In this document: positions 36,521 through 47,270 of the stretch, in pieces
How positions within the stretch are numbered: the stretch's first letter is position 1
How the letters are laid out: every line of letters begins with the position of its first letter
Source of the DNA: Baylisascaris procyonis
Lineage: Eukaryota; Nematoda; Chromadorea; Rhabditida; Ascarididae
Reading direction: 5' to 3'
Assembly (NCBI GenBank): GCA_037389465.1
Contig: JAZARR010000069.1
Span: 2,405,957 to 2,469,956 of the forward strand
DNA length: 64,000 nucleotides
The notes under the pieces: model-generated
What the model was told of the DNA's origin: nothing
The model's database searches: none
Seen by the model: the letters and a program-made list of their open reading frames with translations, nothing else
Position numbers and translations under genes: made by a program

Positions 36521-37254
36521 CTGTAAGAATGTTAGTAGGAATATTCGTTTGATTCGAAATTGACCAGTTTTGTCGGGCATTGTACGCTACTGGTATTCAC
36601 ACACACCCAGACGTTTAAGAGTTTTATGAGTGTGTGGACGAAGAAAGTTTAAGCCGTTGTTGTTGTTGTAATGAGACGTTCGTTCGAAATCCGATAAGAT
36701 TTATCAAAGACCTGATTTGTATCGCAGCAGCGCAGTTTGTGCCCTTTTTGGGGAGGCATTTGCAGTGCAGATATATTCGAGACTATAGGACGATAACAGT
36801 TCTTTGGAGGCCGCGAACCTGTTCGACGACACTCGACTGCCTGCGCAATCTCATGTTGCAGCAGTATTCACGCCCACTGTGCGCATCTCCCTCATCAGAA
36901 TGGGTTAACCTTAATTACTGGTCGTTCCTCTTGGTCATCCAGCTCGTGGATTCTAGACAATCTTTTGTAGCGTATGGCTTCAGAATATGTGTTGGTGGGT
37001 AGATAATGACGGGTTTCGTTGCCTGCCAAATATTGCTTCGAGTTTAACTTCAGACGTTGTGGTGATGCGTACGTAAGCGCAGCGAGGCGTTATCAGTGCG
37101 ATGGCATTTTGCCAATAAAGGTGGAATAGCAAACTTGGGCACTGAACAAGCCAAACAATTGCTGTGCCGTCCGTGCTGGTTATCACGACTCGCGACGCTG
37201 ATGATCTTTGTTTGCAGGTGCAAGTGTCATCCATTGCTCATTTAGACCCCTTAC

Positions 37255-37324
37255 AGCATTACTGCGGGACCTTTGACGATTGTTTGCTCCGTGGTGCTCA
37301 TATCCATCTCTCCTTTTCTCCCTC
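37255..37324 (-). CDS. Small internal exon candidate, Arg/Ser-rich
   Basis: Between TCGCTCACACTTCAG and a GTAAGG donor: REKRRDGYEHHGANNRQRSR plus SNA. The frame stays open upstream to an ATG at 37428 and downstream to 37183. It may belong with the exon at 36321-36520, but the phase was not resolved. Confidence 0.35.
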
Positions 37325-37645
37325 CTGAAGTGTGAGCGAGAGAGAGGGTGCGATACTAGAAAATTGGATGAGGAGAGATCGCAGGAATAGGGAAAAAGAG
37401 AAGAGCAGAGAAATGTAAGAATGGTCAAGATGACCGGCTTTGCTGTTTGCTGAGCAATTGCGGCCGTTAGGGTCTCGTTTAGGTCAGATTAGCTGTGCCG
37501 TGTGCTTGGTTTTGTGTAACCATTCGCACGCATTCACCATGGTAGCATGGTTCAGCTTGAATAATATATGTAGGGAGCCAAAAGAAAGTTCGAGTGACAC
37601 ACGCACGTTTCAAGATCATTGTGCGATGGGTGTGCGGTCGTCTGG

Positions 37646-37716
37646 AGCCGGGTGGCAGACTATCTGGGTATGTGCATATATATTCATACCCGTAAGTCTC
37701 CATCGAGTTCCGGCTG
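37646..37716 (+). ncRNA. microRNA-like hairpin 2, ACCCGUA seed
   Basis: GGGTATG (37666-37672) pairs with CATACCC (37685-37691) across a 12-nt AT-rich loop. Further out AGACT/AGTCT, TGG/CCA and AGCCGG/CCGGCT pair, giving a stem of about 71 nt in total. The 3' arm again holds TTCATACCCGTAA, with a predicted product from 37687. The outer stem bases differ from the other two hairpins but still pair, which is what selection on structure would produce. The same spot also looks like a splice donor (CCC|GTAAGT); the paired arms argue for the hairpin. Confidence 0.7.
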
Positions 37717-39320
37717 TCGGTTCGCCTACATGTGCCTTCAGTGGAGTGTATTGGATGTGTTTGGGGGCGGCGTTAGACGTATAGTAGCAACCTCAGCATT
37801 TCTTTTTGGCAGATGTTTCATGTACGAAATGTGATGCACTGCGGAGTTGTATGAGGAGCCATTATTAGATCGAGGGGGTAGATATGAATGGAGGAATGCT
37901 GGGAAGAGGTGAACTTGAAGTGACGATTTCTTCATGTTTTCCCCACTGGAAAATCTTGCTTGATAATAGCTGTCTGAGCACGCAATCTTCGCAGCGAACA
38001 TATTTTTCTGTAACCAAAGAAACGAGTTGGGTCGAGCGTTGCCTTGACCCTTATTTCATGTTGTTATATATAGAATTATTAGTTATATCGCCAAACACGG
38101 TGCTTCGCTAAGTACCTGATACTCCTACCTGTATTACATGCCGCTGTCACCAATAAAGCCGATTAGCAGCGCCATCACTGCATTGTTCCACTTCTACTAC
38201 TCCGTCTGGCACTTACCGGACAATACACATCCCTTAAATGCAATCAGCAATACTTCTGACCGTTACTGCTACTCGCTTAATACGTAGCATTTGCTGTCTT
38301 GCGTTGTTGCAGTGAACATTTTTAGCAGCTTTCTAGGCATTGCTTTTCCACAGTTACTGTTGTTTGCTACTCCACTCATTACAAGATGCTAATACTTAGA
38401 GCACTGAATACTCTCTACTGTTATCGGTGGGGCCAGTTGTTAACATTTTTCCATCGCTATTGCCGCTACTTCCATCACTATCACCGTTGTGCCATTAATA
38501 TTAATAGTATTAGTGATCGGTAATTACGAGTCTGAGCGACAGTGGAAAGAACTGTGCTCAAGAATGATGAGCCGTCCTACCCACTAAGCAGTCCAAAGCA
38601 CCGAAAAACCGGATTTCTTCATCGTTTCGCATCATTGTAGAGAAGGGAGAACAAAAGGCGAATTGTTATCAGCTTATCGGGGGATAGGGGTCTGACGATG
38701 TTAGAGGTTCCGGAATCTTCAGGATCGGAAATTTTGGAGAGTTTAAAGTGTTATTCGCTTTGTGCAATGACTGCTTTATGAGCGGGCTCTCCGTTCTCCC
38801 GTCAGTGAAGCAAGCGTTAAGGGCCGTGGAACGGCAACGTCCCTCCCCCCCCCTTGCGTTTGCAGCCTTGCCCAAGCTACTAAAGCGGAATAAGATAACC
38901 ACATGCATGCAATGTGTAGGCATGCTATGAAGTGATCTAACTAGGTGTCATCTCCTCCCACTCGTTCCCTCCTCAGCGTTGGCCTGAAGTGATCATATGC
39001 CTTTGTATTCCACGCATGTCCTCTCTTGAACAAGTTCATCATGTCTTCGCTTCGTGAGCCCTCTTAAAACCTTTTGTCGAGTAAGATCCCTTCCCAGGAA
39101 GTTTTATTCGATGTGCCAGGTTATGAGTCCGTTTCAAAGGTTTTATAGTTTTCGAAAAAAACCACGCAGCCGAGTTAATATAAAAGTGGTTACCTGTTTC
39201 TCGAAACGCGCCTTCGGTGTAACTTTCCGTGGAGATGGAAATAATATGTCTGTTCCCATTGAGTAATAGCCTTCCTCCATCTGGGGTGGGAAGTGACGAG
39301 AGGGTTGTGGCTGTAGAGAG

Positions 39321-39512
39321 TTGTTAGAGCTACCGTTCGCGGAGTCATTGTCAAGCCATATAGTACTTTATACGTCTGCTGGAGAAATGCTGTTAAAAGA
39401 TTTTGATCTTCTTGCACCCCATTTTTGTCACATTGCTGGGAGTGATATGGACCCGTCGCCCTATTTGGACGAAAACGTCCTGGTTCAGCTTAGCATAGCT
39501 GAACTTCGGTGA
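39321..39512 (+). CDS. Short coding-like open frame near hairpin 3
   Basis: 63 codons ending in TGA with acidic, globular-looking composition (GEMLLKDFDLLAPHFCHIAG; DPSPYLDENVLVQLS). No clear acceptor. It ends 36 bp upstream of microRNA-like hairpin 3, so it might be an exon of a host transcript; unproved. Confidence 0.25.
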   Translation: MLELPFAESLSSHIVLYTSAGEMLLKDFDLLAPHFCHIAGSDMDPSPYLDENVLVQLSIAELR

Positions 39513-39548
39513 CGATTGCTCACACCTGATGGGTTTTGTGTCGGCAAC

Positions 39549-39604
39549 CATGTTGGTACGTCGTGGTATGCTGATGATATATTCATACCCGTAATGCCAA
39601 CATG
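39549..39604 (+). ncRNA. microRNA-like hairpin 3, ACCCGUA seed
   Basis: CATGTTGG (39549-39556) pairs perfectly with CCAACATG (39597-39604), and GGTATG (39565-39570) pairs with CATACC (39584-39589) across a 13-nt loop. The 3' arm carries TTCATACCCGTAA, with a predicted mature product from 39586 beginning UACCCGUAAUG, the same first 11 bases I recall for C. elegans miR-56. This is the best-paired of the three. Confidence 0.72.
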
Positions 39605-40555
39605 CATGCTTGCACTTCCCAGAAAATTCGGTTGATACTACCAAAGCTCGGTTTATACCACCATCCGTTTGATAACGTGCTAACGTGTTCATAGTGAACG
39701 CTGTCATGTGCTGGTGCGACCTTTGGCAGCCGAGGCAAAAGGTTTCCAGAAAGGCGCGTGTGAGCCATTATTATGATGCAGTTCAGGCGGTTTCCTTCGG
39801 GTGCGTAGGAGGCAGACATCGGTGAATGACTTGAATCCAGGTGCTAGAAGTGCTTCCGAGTATCATCTCGCTATTCAAACACGCTGCCGATCATAAAATA
39901 TTGATAGTCAGTGCATTTATAATATTTCGCAATAAATTCTTTTGTTGTTATGGTTGGTGCAGAACTTTGTGATCCATTGCCACAGCGAGGTCACATTAGG
40001 GCTCCATCGAAGGGATCTAGAAGATGGGAAAGGACTTGGTTTCGGAAAGTGGTCGCAGGCAACTGTTGTGCCGGGAATCTGAACTACTTTGCAAACCCGC
40101 GTCAAGGGCTCATGGATCTTAGGAGTAGCTGAGATACATATCAACGCGAAATGCACTTCCTGGAGTTATTGACCTGTTGCATCCGGCATGTATTATTGCA
40201 GTGCCTGGAAGAAGTGAGTATGAAGAAGAACGCAAAGTTTCCGAAATCCCACTCTCTTTGACGCAAAACTTGTCAGTAGATGGATAAAGTGAGCTAAACT
40301 ATGCTGCCCAAGTAGAAACCAAGGTCTGCTCATCAGTAAAGAAATGCCGCGGCCAGTGCAAAGTAGTCGAAGTAAAAAAGCAGCGCTGCGGGTAATAGTA
40401 TTCAGTAGTTTTCCACACAGCCGCTCCCCATTAAAGTTTTTCGTCGAAATCGAAAGGGATCGACCCCACGCGCAGGTATGACTGGTATGCGCAAAAACAG
40501 CCAGGCTTGCAATGAGTACTGCACACGAAGTAGGGTCATTACCAGTTTTATCGCT

Positions 40556-41082
40556 CTACTGAGGAGTAGAAAAGGAAACAGGAGGCGCGTAGGGAAAAGC
40601 CAGTGTTAACATGGAAGCCAACTTCTGCGGATTCGCTCGGTGGGACGCGATTCTCTGCACTTCTGTCTTCTGAGCTTGCGAAAGAGGTCCAGGTAGCTGT
40701 GATATAGGCGAAGGGGACGGAGGGTATAACTGTAGCCTTTGGTCATCAGCACCAGCAATTCCACTCGTAAACAGAAAGGAACAGCAGTTTAGCAAATTGC
40801 CAAAGGCTACATCTTTGGCCAACGTTTCAGGAGTTCGTACAAAACTTCTGAGGTAGTAGATGGCATTCTGTGGAACCTATGCGATGCTTTCGAGTGGGTT
40901 TTTAGAATCCGTCCGAGAGGAACGATACTAGGTGTTTCCGACTTGCGGCTGATGTATGTACGCATTTTGTTGTGGTAAATGTAACATTGCAATATTGACT
41001 GGAGATTTTCTATTGAGATAAACAGTTTTGCGGGGTTGGATTTGACGAGACGAGGTGAACGGCCGATTTCGGTTAAAGTGAG
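40556..41082 (-). CDS. Coding block in two overlapping frames (spliced, frameshifted or pseudogene)
   Basis: From 41082, just after the acceptor CATGCCGCAG, one frame runs to a stop at 40807 (LTLTEIGRSPRLVKSNPAKL...). From 40876, after a weak CGCATAG, another frame runs 107 codons to 40556 (VPQNAIYYLRSFVRTPETLA...; proline-rich YPPSPSPISQLPGP; ends SFSTPQ). Both have coding-like composition and are offset by one base. I found no good donor linking them, so either an intron is missed or a frameshift broke the gene. A GTGAGA donor at 41175 suggests another exon upstream (CPIKL...APNCNDSY). No family recognised. Confidence 0.45.
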
Positions 41083-41385
41083 CTGCGGCATGTAGTACGA
41101 GGTGGAGAACGGAGGTGTATGAGATGGTAAACGATGGACAATGAGGTTAGGTGTAAGGTGCAACGATAGTCTCACGTATGAATCATTGCAGTTTGGTGCT
41201 TTTTTGTGCTTGTGTTGATCAATGTTTTGTAGTTTAATAGGGCATTTTTGTGGGCAGAATTATATACGTTTCTCACTCAGTGAACTTGTTGCGTTCTCTT
41301 GTCGGCCTATGTCGAAACGACTACGCTGATGAGTGTACACGTTGGCTTTCTAGGCTACGTTTTACGAGGTTGCGGGACGTGGGAA

Positions 41386-41512
41386 GGAAGCTTCGGTTGC
41401 AAAAGGCCAGCAGAAAGGAAGCTCCGGTTGCAAAAGACCAGCAGAAAGGAAGCTCCGGTTGCAAAAGACCAGCAGAAAGGAAGCTCCGGTTGCAAAAGAC
41501 CAGCAGAAAGGT
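41386..41512 (+). repeat. Minisatellite, four copies of a 31-bp unit
   Basis: The unit starts at GCTYCGG marks at 41390, 41421, 41452 and 41483, exactly 31 bp apart; CCGGTTGCAAAAGACCAGCA is shared. The first unit differs by a few bases, the last three are nearly identical. 31 is not a multiple of three, and all three plus frames stay open, so a translated product would cycle through three peptide repeats (LRLQKTSRK / APVAKDQQK / SSGCKRPAER). Confidence 0.95.
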
Positions 41513-42254
41513 AACTATCAAGATAATGGAGCAACCGTTAATGAGGTTAGATACTGAGTTAGATTACTCTTGGTGAACTCCTGAAGCAGCTAATTCCTGA
41601 TCTCTACTTCCTCGGAGTAAAACCTCGGAGGTGAATGCATTCAGCATGCTGAAAAGGCGCAGACCGTGCAAGCATAGTTGGTTTATATCCCAAAGTTCCC
41701 TTCCCCATATACGCATTGCAACCTGAGCTTCTTGCTCCTATATGACAGCCTCGTAGAAGGTTGCCTCAACAATCAGCGTTTGCAGCCATTACCGTCACCT
41801 CTTTCTTCTCCCTTCCCGATGCCTCCCCCTTTTCCCACTTTCGTCCTTCCATAAGTCCCCTCATATTGACACACGTCCTTTGTTTCTGACAAGCAAGCCC
41901 ATAAGTGTGACTTCCATGAGAAGAGGGAGGAAACTTCCCAAAAATTTACAGAAGGTATCAACTTTGAGCGAGAAGGAGACCTCATTTTTCAGTACTCGCA
42001 TTCGCACATGCTATTCTCCATATTTTCATTGCTATATGCCCTTCTCTTTTTATTCCCTCCTCGAAAATGTGTGTTCTGGACGATGGGAATTATTATGAGA
42101 TATGAGCCCCGCCGCTGTACCGCTTTGAAGTATCTTGCATAACTTTGATGCTTGTTGCAGAGTGGAAAGTGGGAGCGATGATTCTGTTACTGTGACATAA
42201 TAACGGAGTGCACGGAGAAACATTTGTTCGCAACAAGGAACATAGGCTTTTTAG

Positions 42255-42743
42255 GACAACAGACCATTCACAGGACCCTTATGAAAATGAAGGTGCATTG
42301 GTAAGTTATTTGTAATTCTAGATCCGTCTACTCGTTTACTTCATTATTTTCTCCTTTTCTGCAGTACTTGGTCTTCAGTGAGGATTCCTACTTAGGTGTG
42401 AAAGAACATATATGAGATGTGAGAACCATTCATGCAAACAACTTCTACAACGCAGTGCTAAAGGGGAGCACTCTTAGTCGAAATAAAATTCCCAAATGGT
42501 CATGTCTTTGAACGCTTCTCGACATGGGTGATTATTAGACATGCTAAGCACAAATATTGTGCCTAGCATGTCTAATAATTATTTTCTCCTTTTCTGCAGT
42601 ACTTGATCTTCAATGAGGATTCCTACTTAGGTCCCACTGCCTTAGAAAAGTCTCAATTGTCGACTTGCCCTTGGAGTATGATACTTGAAGTCGGGGACTG
42701 TGGATTATGGTGCAAGCAAGAACACTGGAAATTTCCATGCTGA
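42255..42743 (+). CDS. Gene fragment with two duplicated alternative 3' exons
   Basis: An exon ending at 42300 (GTAAGT donor; HSQDPYENEGAL) can join in phase 0 to either of two copies of the same exon. Copy 1 at 42365-42415 reads YLVFSEDSYLG then stops soon after. Copy 2 at 42600-42743 reads YLIFNEDSYLG and continues 37 more residues. Both follow CTCCTTTTCTGCAG. Only conservative changes separate the shared 11 residues. Because both start in phase 0 and end in stops, they would be mutually exclusive terminal exons. No family recognised. Confidence 0.4.
42343..42632 (+). repeat. 55-bp direct duplication, copies at 42343-42397 and 42578-42632
   Basis: The two copies, about 235 bp apart, share the polypyrimidine tract, the CTGCAG acceptor and the start of the exon, differing at two bases that I can see. 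The second copy begins inside the right arm of the hairpin at 42531-42579. Confidence 0.85.
42531..42579. repeat. 23-bp hairpin with 3-nt loop
   Basis: ATTATTAGACATGCTA... at 42531-42553 and its reverse complement at 42557-42579 pair with a single mismatch around an ATA loop. The right arm overlaps the start of the duplicated 3' exon block. Confidence 0.85.
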
Positions 42744-43635
42744 GCTCGTTCAATAAACATTCTGAACATCTTCTGCTCAAAACGCAGAACAAGCGTAATG
42801 GTTCCAAGATAAGACCCAGTGAATACAAAGGCCCCTTACCTTGCCTTGCTTTTACCTGCCACTTTGCGCTCCCTGTTTTCCATCACTAGTCTCCACAGGC
42901 TGTGTTTGAACTCCTTCTGGTTGAGGAATGTAACGGGAAGTGCTACCCAGTGCTACCCACATCTGCTGCTACCCCAATCACTGTTTTCTCTGTATGTCAC
43001 AGCTTTAGCATAATTTGAGCACGGTATGTAGGCTTGCCTTCGACTTTATCATGTAAGTCAAGCCACGGTAGGCACGCTATCTTAGGCTCGGCATGTGTTC
43101 GTTTTGGAAACCCATCGAATCTGAAGTGCTGCCGTTATTGTAGGGCTTGTCTCTATCTACCAATAGCTGCTTTTTCTGATACCTTCCTGAGAAAAGATCG
43201 CGTAATTCGTTTCATACAGCAGCTGCTGCTAAGTTTCAAAAGACATTTGCGCTAGACACGATGACACGTCTGCTTCGATACGGCTGCCAGTGAACCTTCG
43301 AAAACTGGTTGGTTACGAATGAAAAGAAATCGTTTTAGGGATGACACGACAGTGATTATGGTAATATTGTATTGTGTCCCAGCAAGCGAGCTGTGTCCGT
43401 TAAGCTCATCTTTTTGCTGCAAAAGTGATAACAATTGAAGGCAACAACGACTCCGGTGCTATGGAGGAAGTGCAGAGCTGTGGAAGATGGCAGCTCACAT
43501 ATTGCATCCCAGTTCTTCATGCCGTTATTGGACCTCTAGTACCTGCAGAGTACGCCCAACACTGTCACAAGAAGCAGAGCGTAACGGAAGAGGTTCAGCG
43601 CAGGGGCTGGCAGACTTCTAAAATGAGAACAAACT

Positions 43636-43863
43636 TTGGTACCAGCCGTTCTCGAGATAGAATCTCGGGTTTTATCAGCGCCTTTGAAATCCATGGGAAT
43701 CGAACGTCTCTTCAGTGCGACAACAGCAACAGTGACTGATGGACAGGAGTATAGTCTCACCGACAACATATTGTCCGAGCTTCTTTTTCTCGAGCATTTC
43801 TTTGAGCAGGAAGAATCAGCGCTTCAAGCGGCAGAATCTGCCGTCCGAGCGTGCCGGAAATAA
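43636..43863 (+). pseudogene. hAT transposase C-terminal (dimerisation) fragment
   Basis: The frame reads LEIESRVLSAPLKSMGIERL FSATTATVTD, then LTDNILSELLFLEHFF. This fits the hAT C-terminal signature: alternating hydrophobics, P-x-x-S-x-x-x-ERLFS, then L-x-x-x-x-x-x-x-LLFL. A stop sits a few codons upstream and no DDE/RW core is recognisable before it, so it is a relic. Confidence 0.65.
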
Positions 43864-43905
43864 CTCCTCTTTCCCCGAGCTTTTTCGACATCAGTGAATG
43901 GAACT

Positions 43906-44735
43906 ATGCTATCCGTTGTGTTCTTCTCAAGGGAGCTGGTAAGCCGCATTCTGAGCTTTACCTGTAATTTATCGCGGTAAAGGAGAGCACACTTATGAAT
44001 TTTCTAGGTAGTACGACATGACGTAATGCCTGTTGAGAAATTCTTGTGCCAGTAAAGTATAATGTAATATAAATCAAGAAAGTTTCAAGTCGGTAGAGTA
44101 TATTATTGCACAATTAGCCGACAGTTGTGCCCTTTGTTATAGAATGGTACTATTTAGGAAGCTTCCGAAGTAGTAAACTATGATTTCTTGAAATTCTGGA
44201 GGAAGGGGAATATTGTACAATAGTTTAAGATCAAACTGAGTTAGCAGCACTGGTTCGCCAAGTTTCTACTGATTGCTATTTCTGTAATATTAGATCAAAT
44301 GCTGTTCTTATAGTTGCTTGCTGTTTCTAATCCTTGTAATTGGAAACAAGTTGCACATCGTATGATCACACGGCTGCTCTGTCAGTTAGCAGCATTTTTT
44401 TTTTTTTTTTTTGAGGCCGAAGATGTTTCCATGCAGACAGAAGGAAAAGAGGACGGCACGTTATGGAACTCCGACAGCGATGCGTTCATACCGGAGTTGT
44501 TTTCATCCATTCGAAACGTACTTCTTAAGTGGCCTGACAGTGTTGTAAGCTTTCTTCATGTCAGGTTGATTGGCATATGCTAGACACCGTTTTTCTTTAG
44601 AAAGATCGACCGCCTATAATTCCGATAAAATTAAATGATTTTGCAAACGCAGACTTCTCTGTTCAACCGCAGTGTGTACTTATGCGTAAACCCAAATTTC
44701 GAAGAATTTCGACACACAGGACACTTCCTGTATAG
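43906..44735 (+). CDS. Small gene of unknown function, two firm exons
   Basis: Firm exons are 44416-44544 and 44601-44735. The first follows a long T-tract and GAG, and ends at GTAAGC. The second follows TTTTTCTTTAG. The 56-nt intron is typical for nematodes and the phase is 0 on both sides. The first exon is acidic (AEDVSMQTEGKEDGTLWN), the second basic (KDRPPIIPIKLNDF...RKPKFRR). A possible start exon, 43906-43938, encodes MLSVVFFSREL and ends at GTAAGC, also phase 0; this would give 98 residues. Family not recognised. It lies just downstream of a hAT remnant, so a transposon-derived 3' unit cannot be excluded. Confidence 0.45.
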
Positions 44736-46119
44736 ACCTCTGATTTAGCGTATTTTTAATGTCGCTGTTGTCTTTGTGCTGATTATATTTGCATTTTCCC
44801 ATCCTTCAGACTTTTCGCTGCTAATTTTGTGCACTAAAGAGAGTCCAATTCTGGCATGGTCTGATTTTTTCCCTCTACAATATTTTATTAGTAATTCCAT
44901 CAAACCATAATGCTTTCTTTGATTGCACTTAAATGACTGCAGTGCCTTCATGAAGTGTCGATGATGAACTCTTCCTACTCCAGTATCTCTCGGTCCCTGC
45001 TAAGCATTCTGATTACGGCTATTGCATCCCGGTATCATCTCTTGCAATAAATTGTTTCTGTAATAAAACTTATGCGTCAAGTTTACGTTCAGTGTACCTT
45101 GTTGCCGAAGTATTGCTTCATGCAGCTTCCTCAAGTTCCTGCGACCTTACTGAGAATCCTTCCAACTAGGGAAGTCAAGGTCTGCGTTCTCGATATTCCT
45201 CACAGAGATGGGTAAGCCCAGGGGCCCTGTGACCCTCTCAAAGAGAGGCTTTTTTCAGAATTTTGCTGCGGAAGAGGACAATTCTTGGTGCGCGAGGTCC
45301 TACGTGATTCAAAATGAATGAGCCATCGTTATCCGGACACCTCCATGCAGGGGAGGGGAGCGGGAGGGGGAGGTGGAGATGTTTCTGAACATTCATCTAC
45401 AAACACCTGCTATTTTTTTCTTGTTTTTATTGCTGTGCTGTGTTGATGCGGTATTAGATTTAATTGATGGTGCTCATTTTTCTGGCTATGTCTGATCTCC
45501 CCCATCTGCATTAGCTGAATAGAGGTACAGCCGCCTTCTGCGTATCGCGTTGGGGAAGCAGGTGCGAGGAGAAGAGGGGAGAGGACGGGTACAACTTGCT
45601 TGCGGCCGACGATGCTTTGTTTCATATTCTATCTGAGAAAGCTTTCAGATCTGCTTTTACAGTCTTTGTCCACATTTTTAAATGGTAAAATCAGCGCTGA
45701 ATTTAAATCAGCGAAGGGCACAACGAATGTTTCTACCTAACTCTGTAATTCAGAAATTCTTTGTGATAGACCACCTTTAAATAGACGCACTGTATTTGAC
45801 ATCGTCTGCTTGCAGGCTCACAGATGGTAGCCAACAGTGATTTTCAGCGCCAAATTACAAACTCTGGTTCGCTCAGTAATCTCAAAAAACCCATTTTTCA
45901 GCCGTTGGAAGCAGCATAACAGCTGCAAGACTATCTGAGCTTTCATAGGCAGTAAGGAGCATGTAAGTATTGAGGAAAACAGCAACACATAACTGATCGC
46001 AGTAAAATTTTACGCTAATTTTTTAAAACACCTGCTCTCCCACCATTCATACCTATGTTACCATTATAATCTATAGCTCACGTTAAACAATAACCTATGA
46101 CCAACTTATAACCTGGCAT

Positions 46120-46566
46120 ATGGCTGTTATCATTCAGTGTATAACTTCCAAATGCTACTACGACTACACGCTTGTAGCTATTCGATTGCCAAAGTATTCC
46201 TTAATTTTTCTTGTTGCACACACTTTCGTCTTGATTGAGTTATCGCTTCATCTCATATATGAAGAGCACTCTTCACTTGTTTACGAGCTCTACTTCTGTA
46301 TGTTAACGAAGTACAAAGTGCTTCACTTCAAAGACCGCAGGCATGTCGTGAAGATGCGGAGAAGCGTTTGTTGTAATGTATGCAAATGCACGTACTTCGA
46401 AGTGGTCACTGTAAACCACCCCACTTATGGACATGATGTACTAACCCTATCAAATAATTTCACTGCTTTACAAACTTCAACCTTTACATCTGCGTTTTAT
46501 TCTACCGTCACGAACTCCGTTATAGTTAACGGCTACATCAGTCTCACTCATATAGTGTACAAATAA
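46120..46566 (+). CDS. 148-codon open frame, coding status uncertain
   Basis: Starts at ATG, no splice sites needed. Hydrophobic N-terminal third (YSLIFLVAHTFVLIELSLHL), then a cysteine/basic patch (KMRRSVCCNVCKC) and a threonine/serine-rich end. A single chance frame of this size is expected in roughly one such window, so evidence is weak. Confidence 0.25.
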   Translation: MAVIIQCITSKCYYDYTLVAIRLPKYSLIFLVAHTFVLIELSLHLIYEEHSSLVYELYFCMLTKYKVLHFKDRRHVVKMRRSVCCNVCKCTYFEVVTVNHPTYGHDVLTLSNNFTALQTSTFTSAFYSTVTNSVIVNGYISLTHIVYK

Positions 46567-46739
46567 GCTTCTTTGTCTTGTTTAACAGGTTATCATCGCG
46601 CCGCAGTAGCAACCAACATTGCAGAATTTAGTACTCTTAGCTTGAAGTGTTTGCGGTTGCAGTCGCTCTTAATGCCGATCGTGGCATTGGGACCTTCTTA
46701 TTGCTCTTTCAAGCAGTACCGCATGCGGTTAAGTGATGC

Positions 46740-47270
46740 TGCTAGTGGCAGTAGTCAATAGTACTAGTAGTAGCAGAAATAGTAGTTGGCACTATGTAGC
46801 GTAGCTTTATACAGTATATTTACATATATAGCACCATTTATACAGTAAGCAGAAAACTGACATTGCAGTTTGACATTAGCCTCTAAGTTGACTGTTTGCA
46901 TCACTTTTAAAGGCGACTCAAATGATGAAGGCTGCGGCTAGTGATGCTACTACATTGGATTTTTGAGCACCATTTATCACCCACAGTACTGCTGAAATCA
47001 ACCATTCCCTCCTTTGAGGCTGGTTGTTACACTGTGCAAACTGCAACGCCATGATCCCGCTGGATTATACGGCCGCACCTCTGTTTATTGACACTTAAAT
47101 CCATTTCCACATTGCCATGAGTTGACATTGATTTGACATTGACATTGACACTACTGTTGAGCACTGCTACATAGAGCTAAGTAACGTTGACGTTTGCGGT
47201 AACTGTAGTAATACTAATCGGTCGCCTTGGAATTAGTAGTGCTACTGGTGGTCGTAAGAAGTACTTTAAT
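46740..47270. repeat. Decayed AGT/ACT trinucleotide region
   Basis: Rich in AGTAGT, GCTACT, CACTACTG and GACATTGACATTGAC words with no uniform period. Similar decayed stretches lie at 3430-3560, 21120-21420, 38110-38540 and 53510-53610. Confidence 0.5.

Noticed and set aside
36634..37002. 122-codon plus-strand frame
   Set aside because: Starts at a non-ATG codon, no splice sites, composition unremarkable; left unannotated.
40845..40868. let-7-like TGAGGTAGTAGATGG on the plus strand
   Set aside because: No complementary arm forms a miRNA-length hairpin; it is the antisense of a coding stretch (codons for PSTTS / IYYLR on the minus strand).
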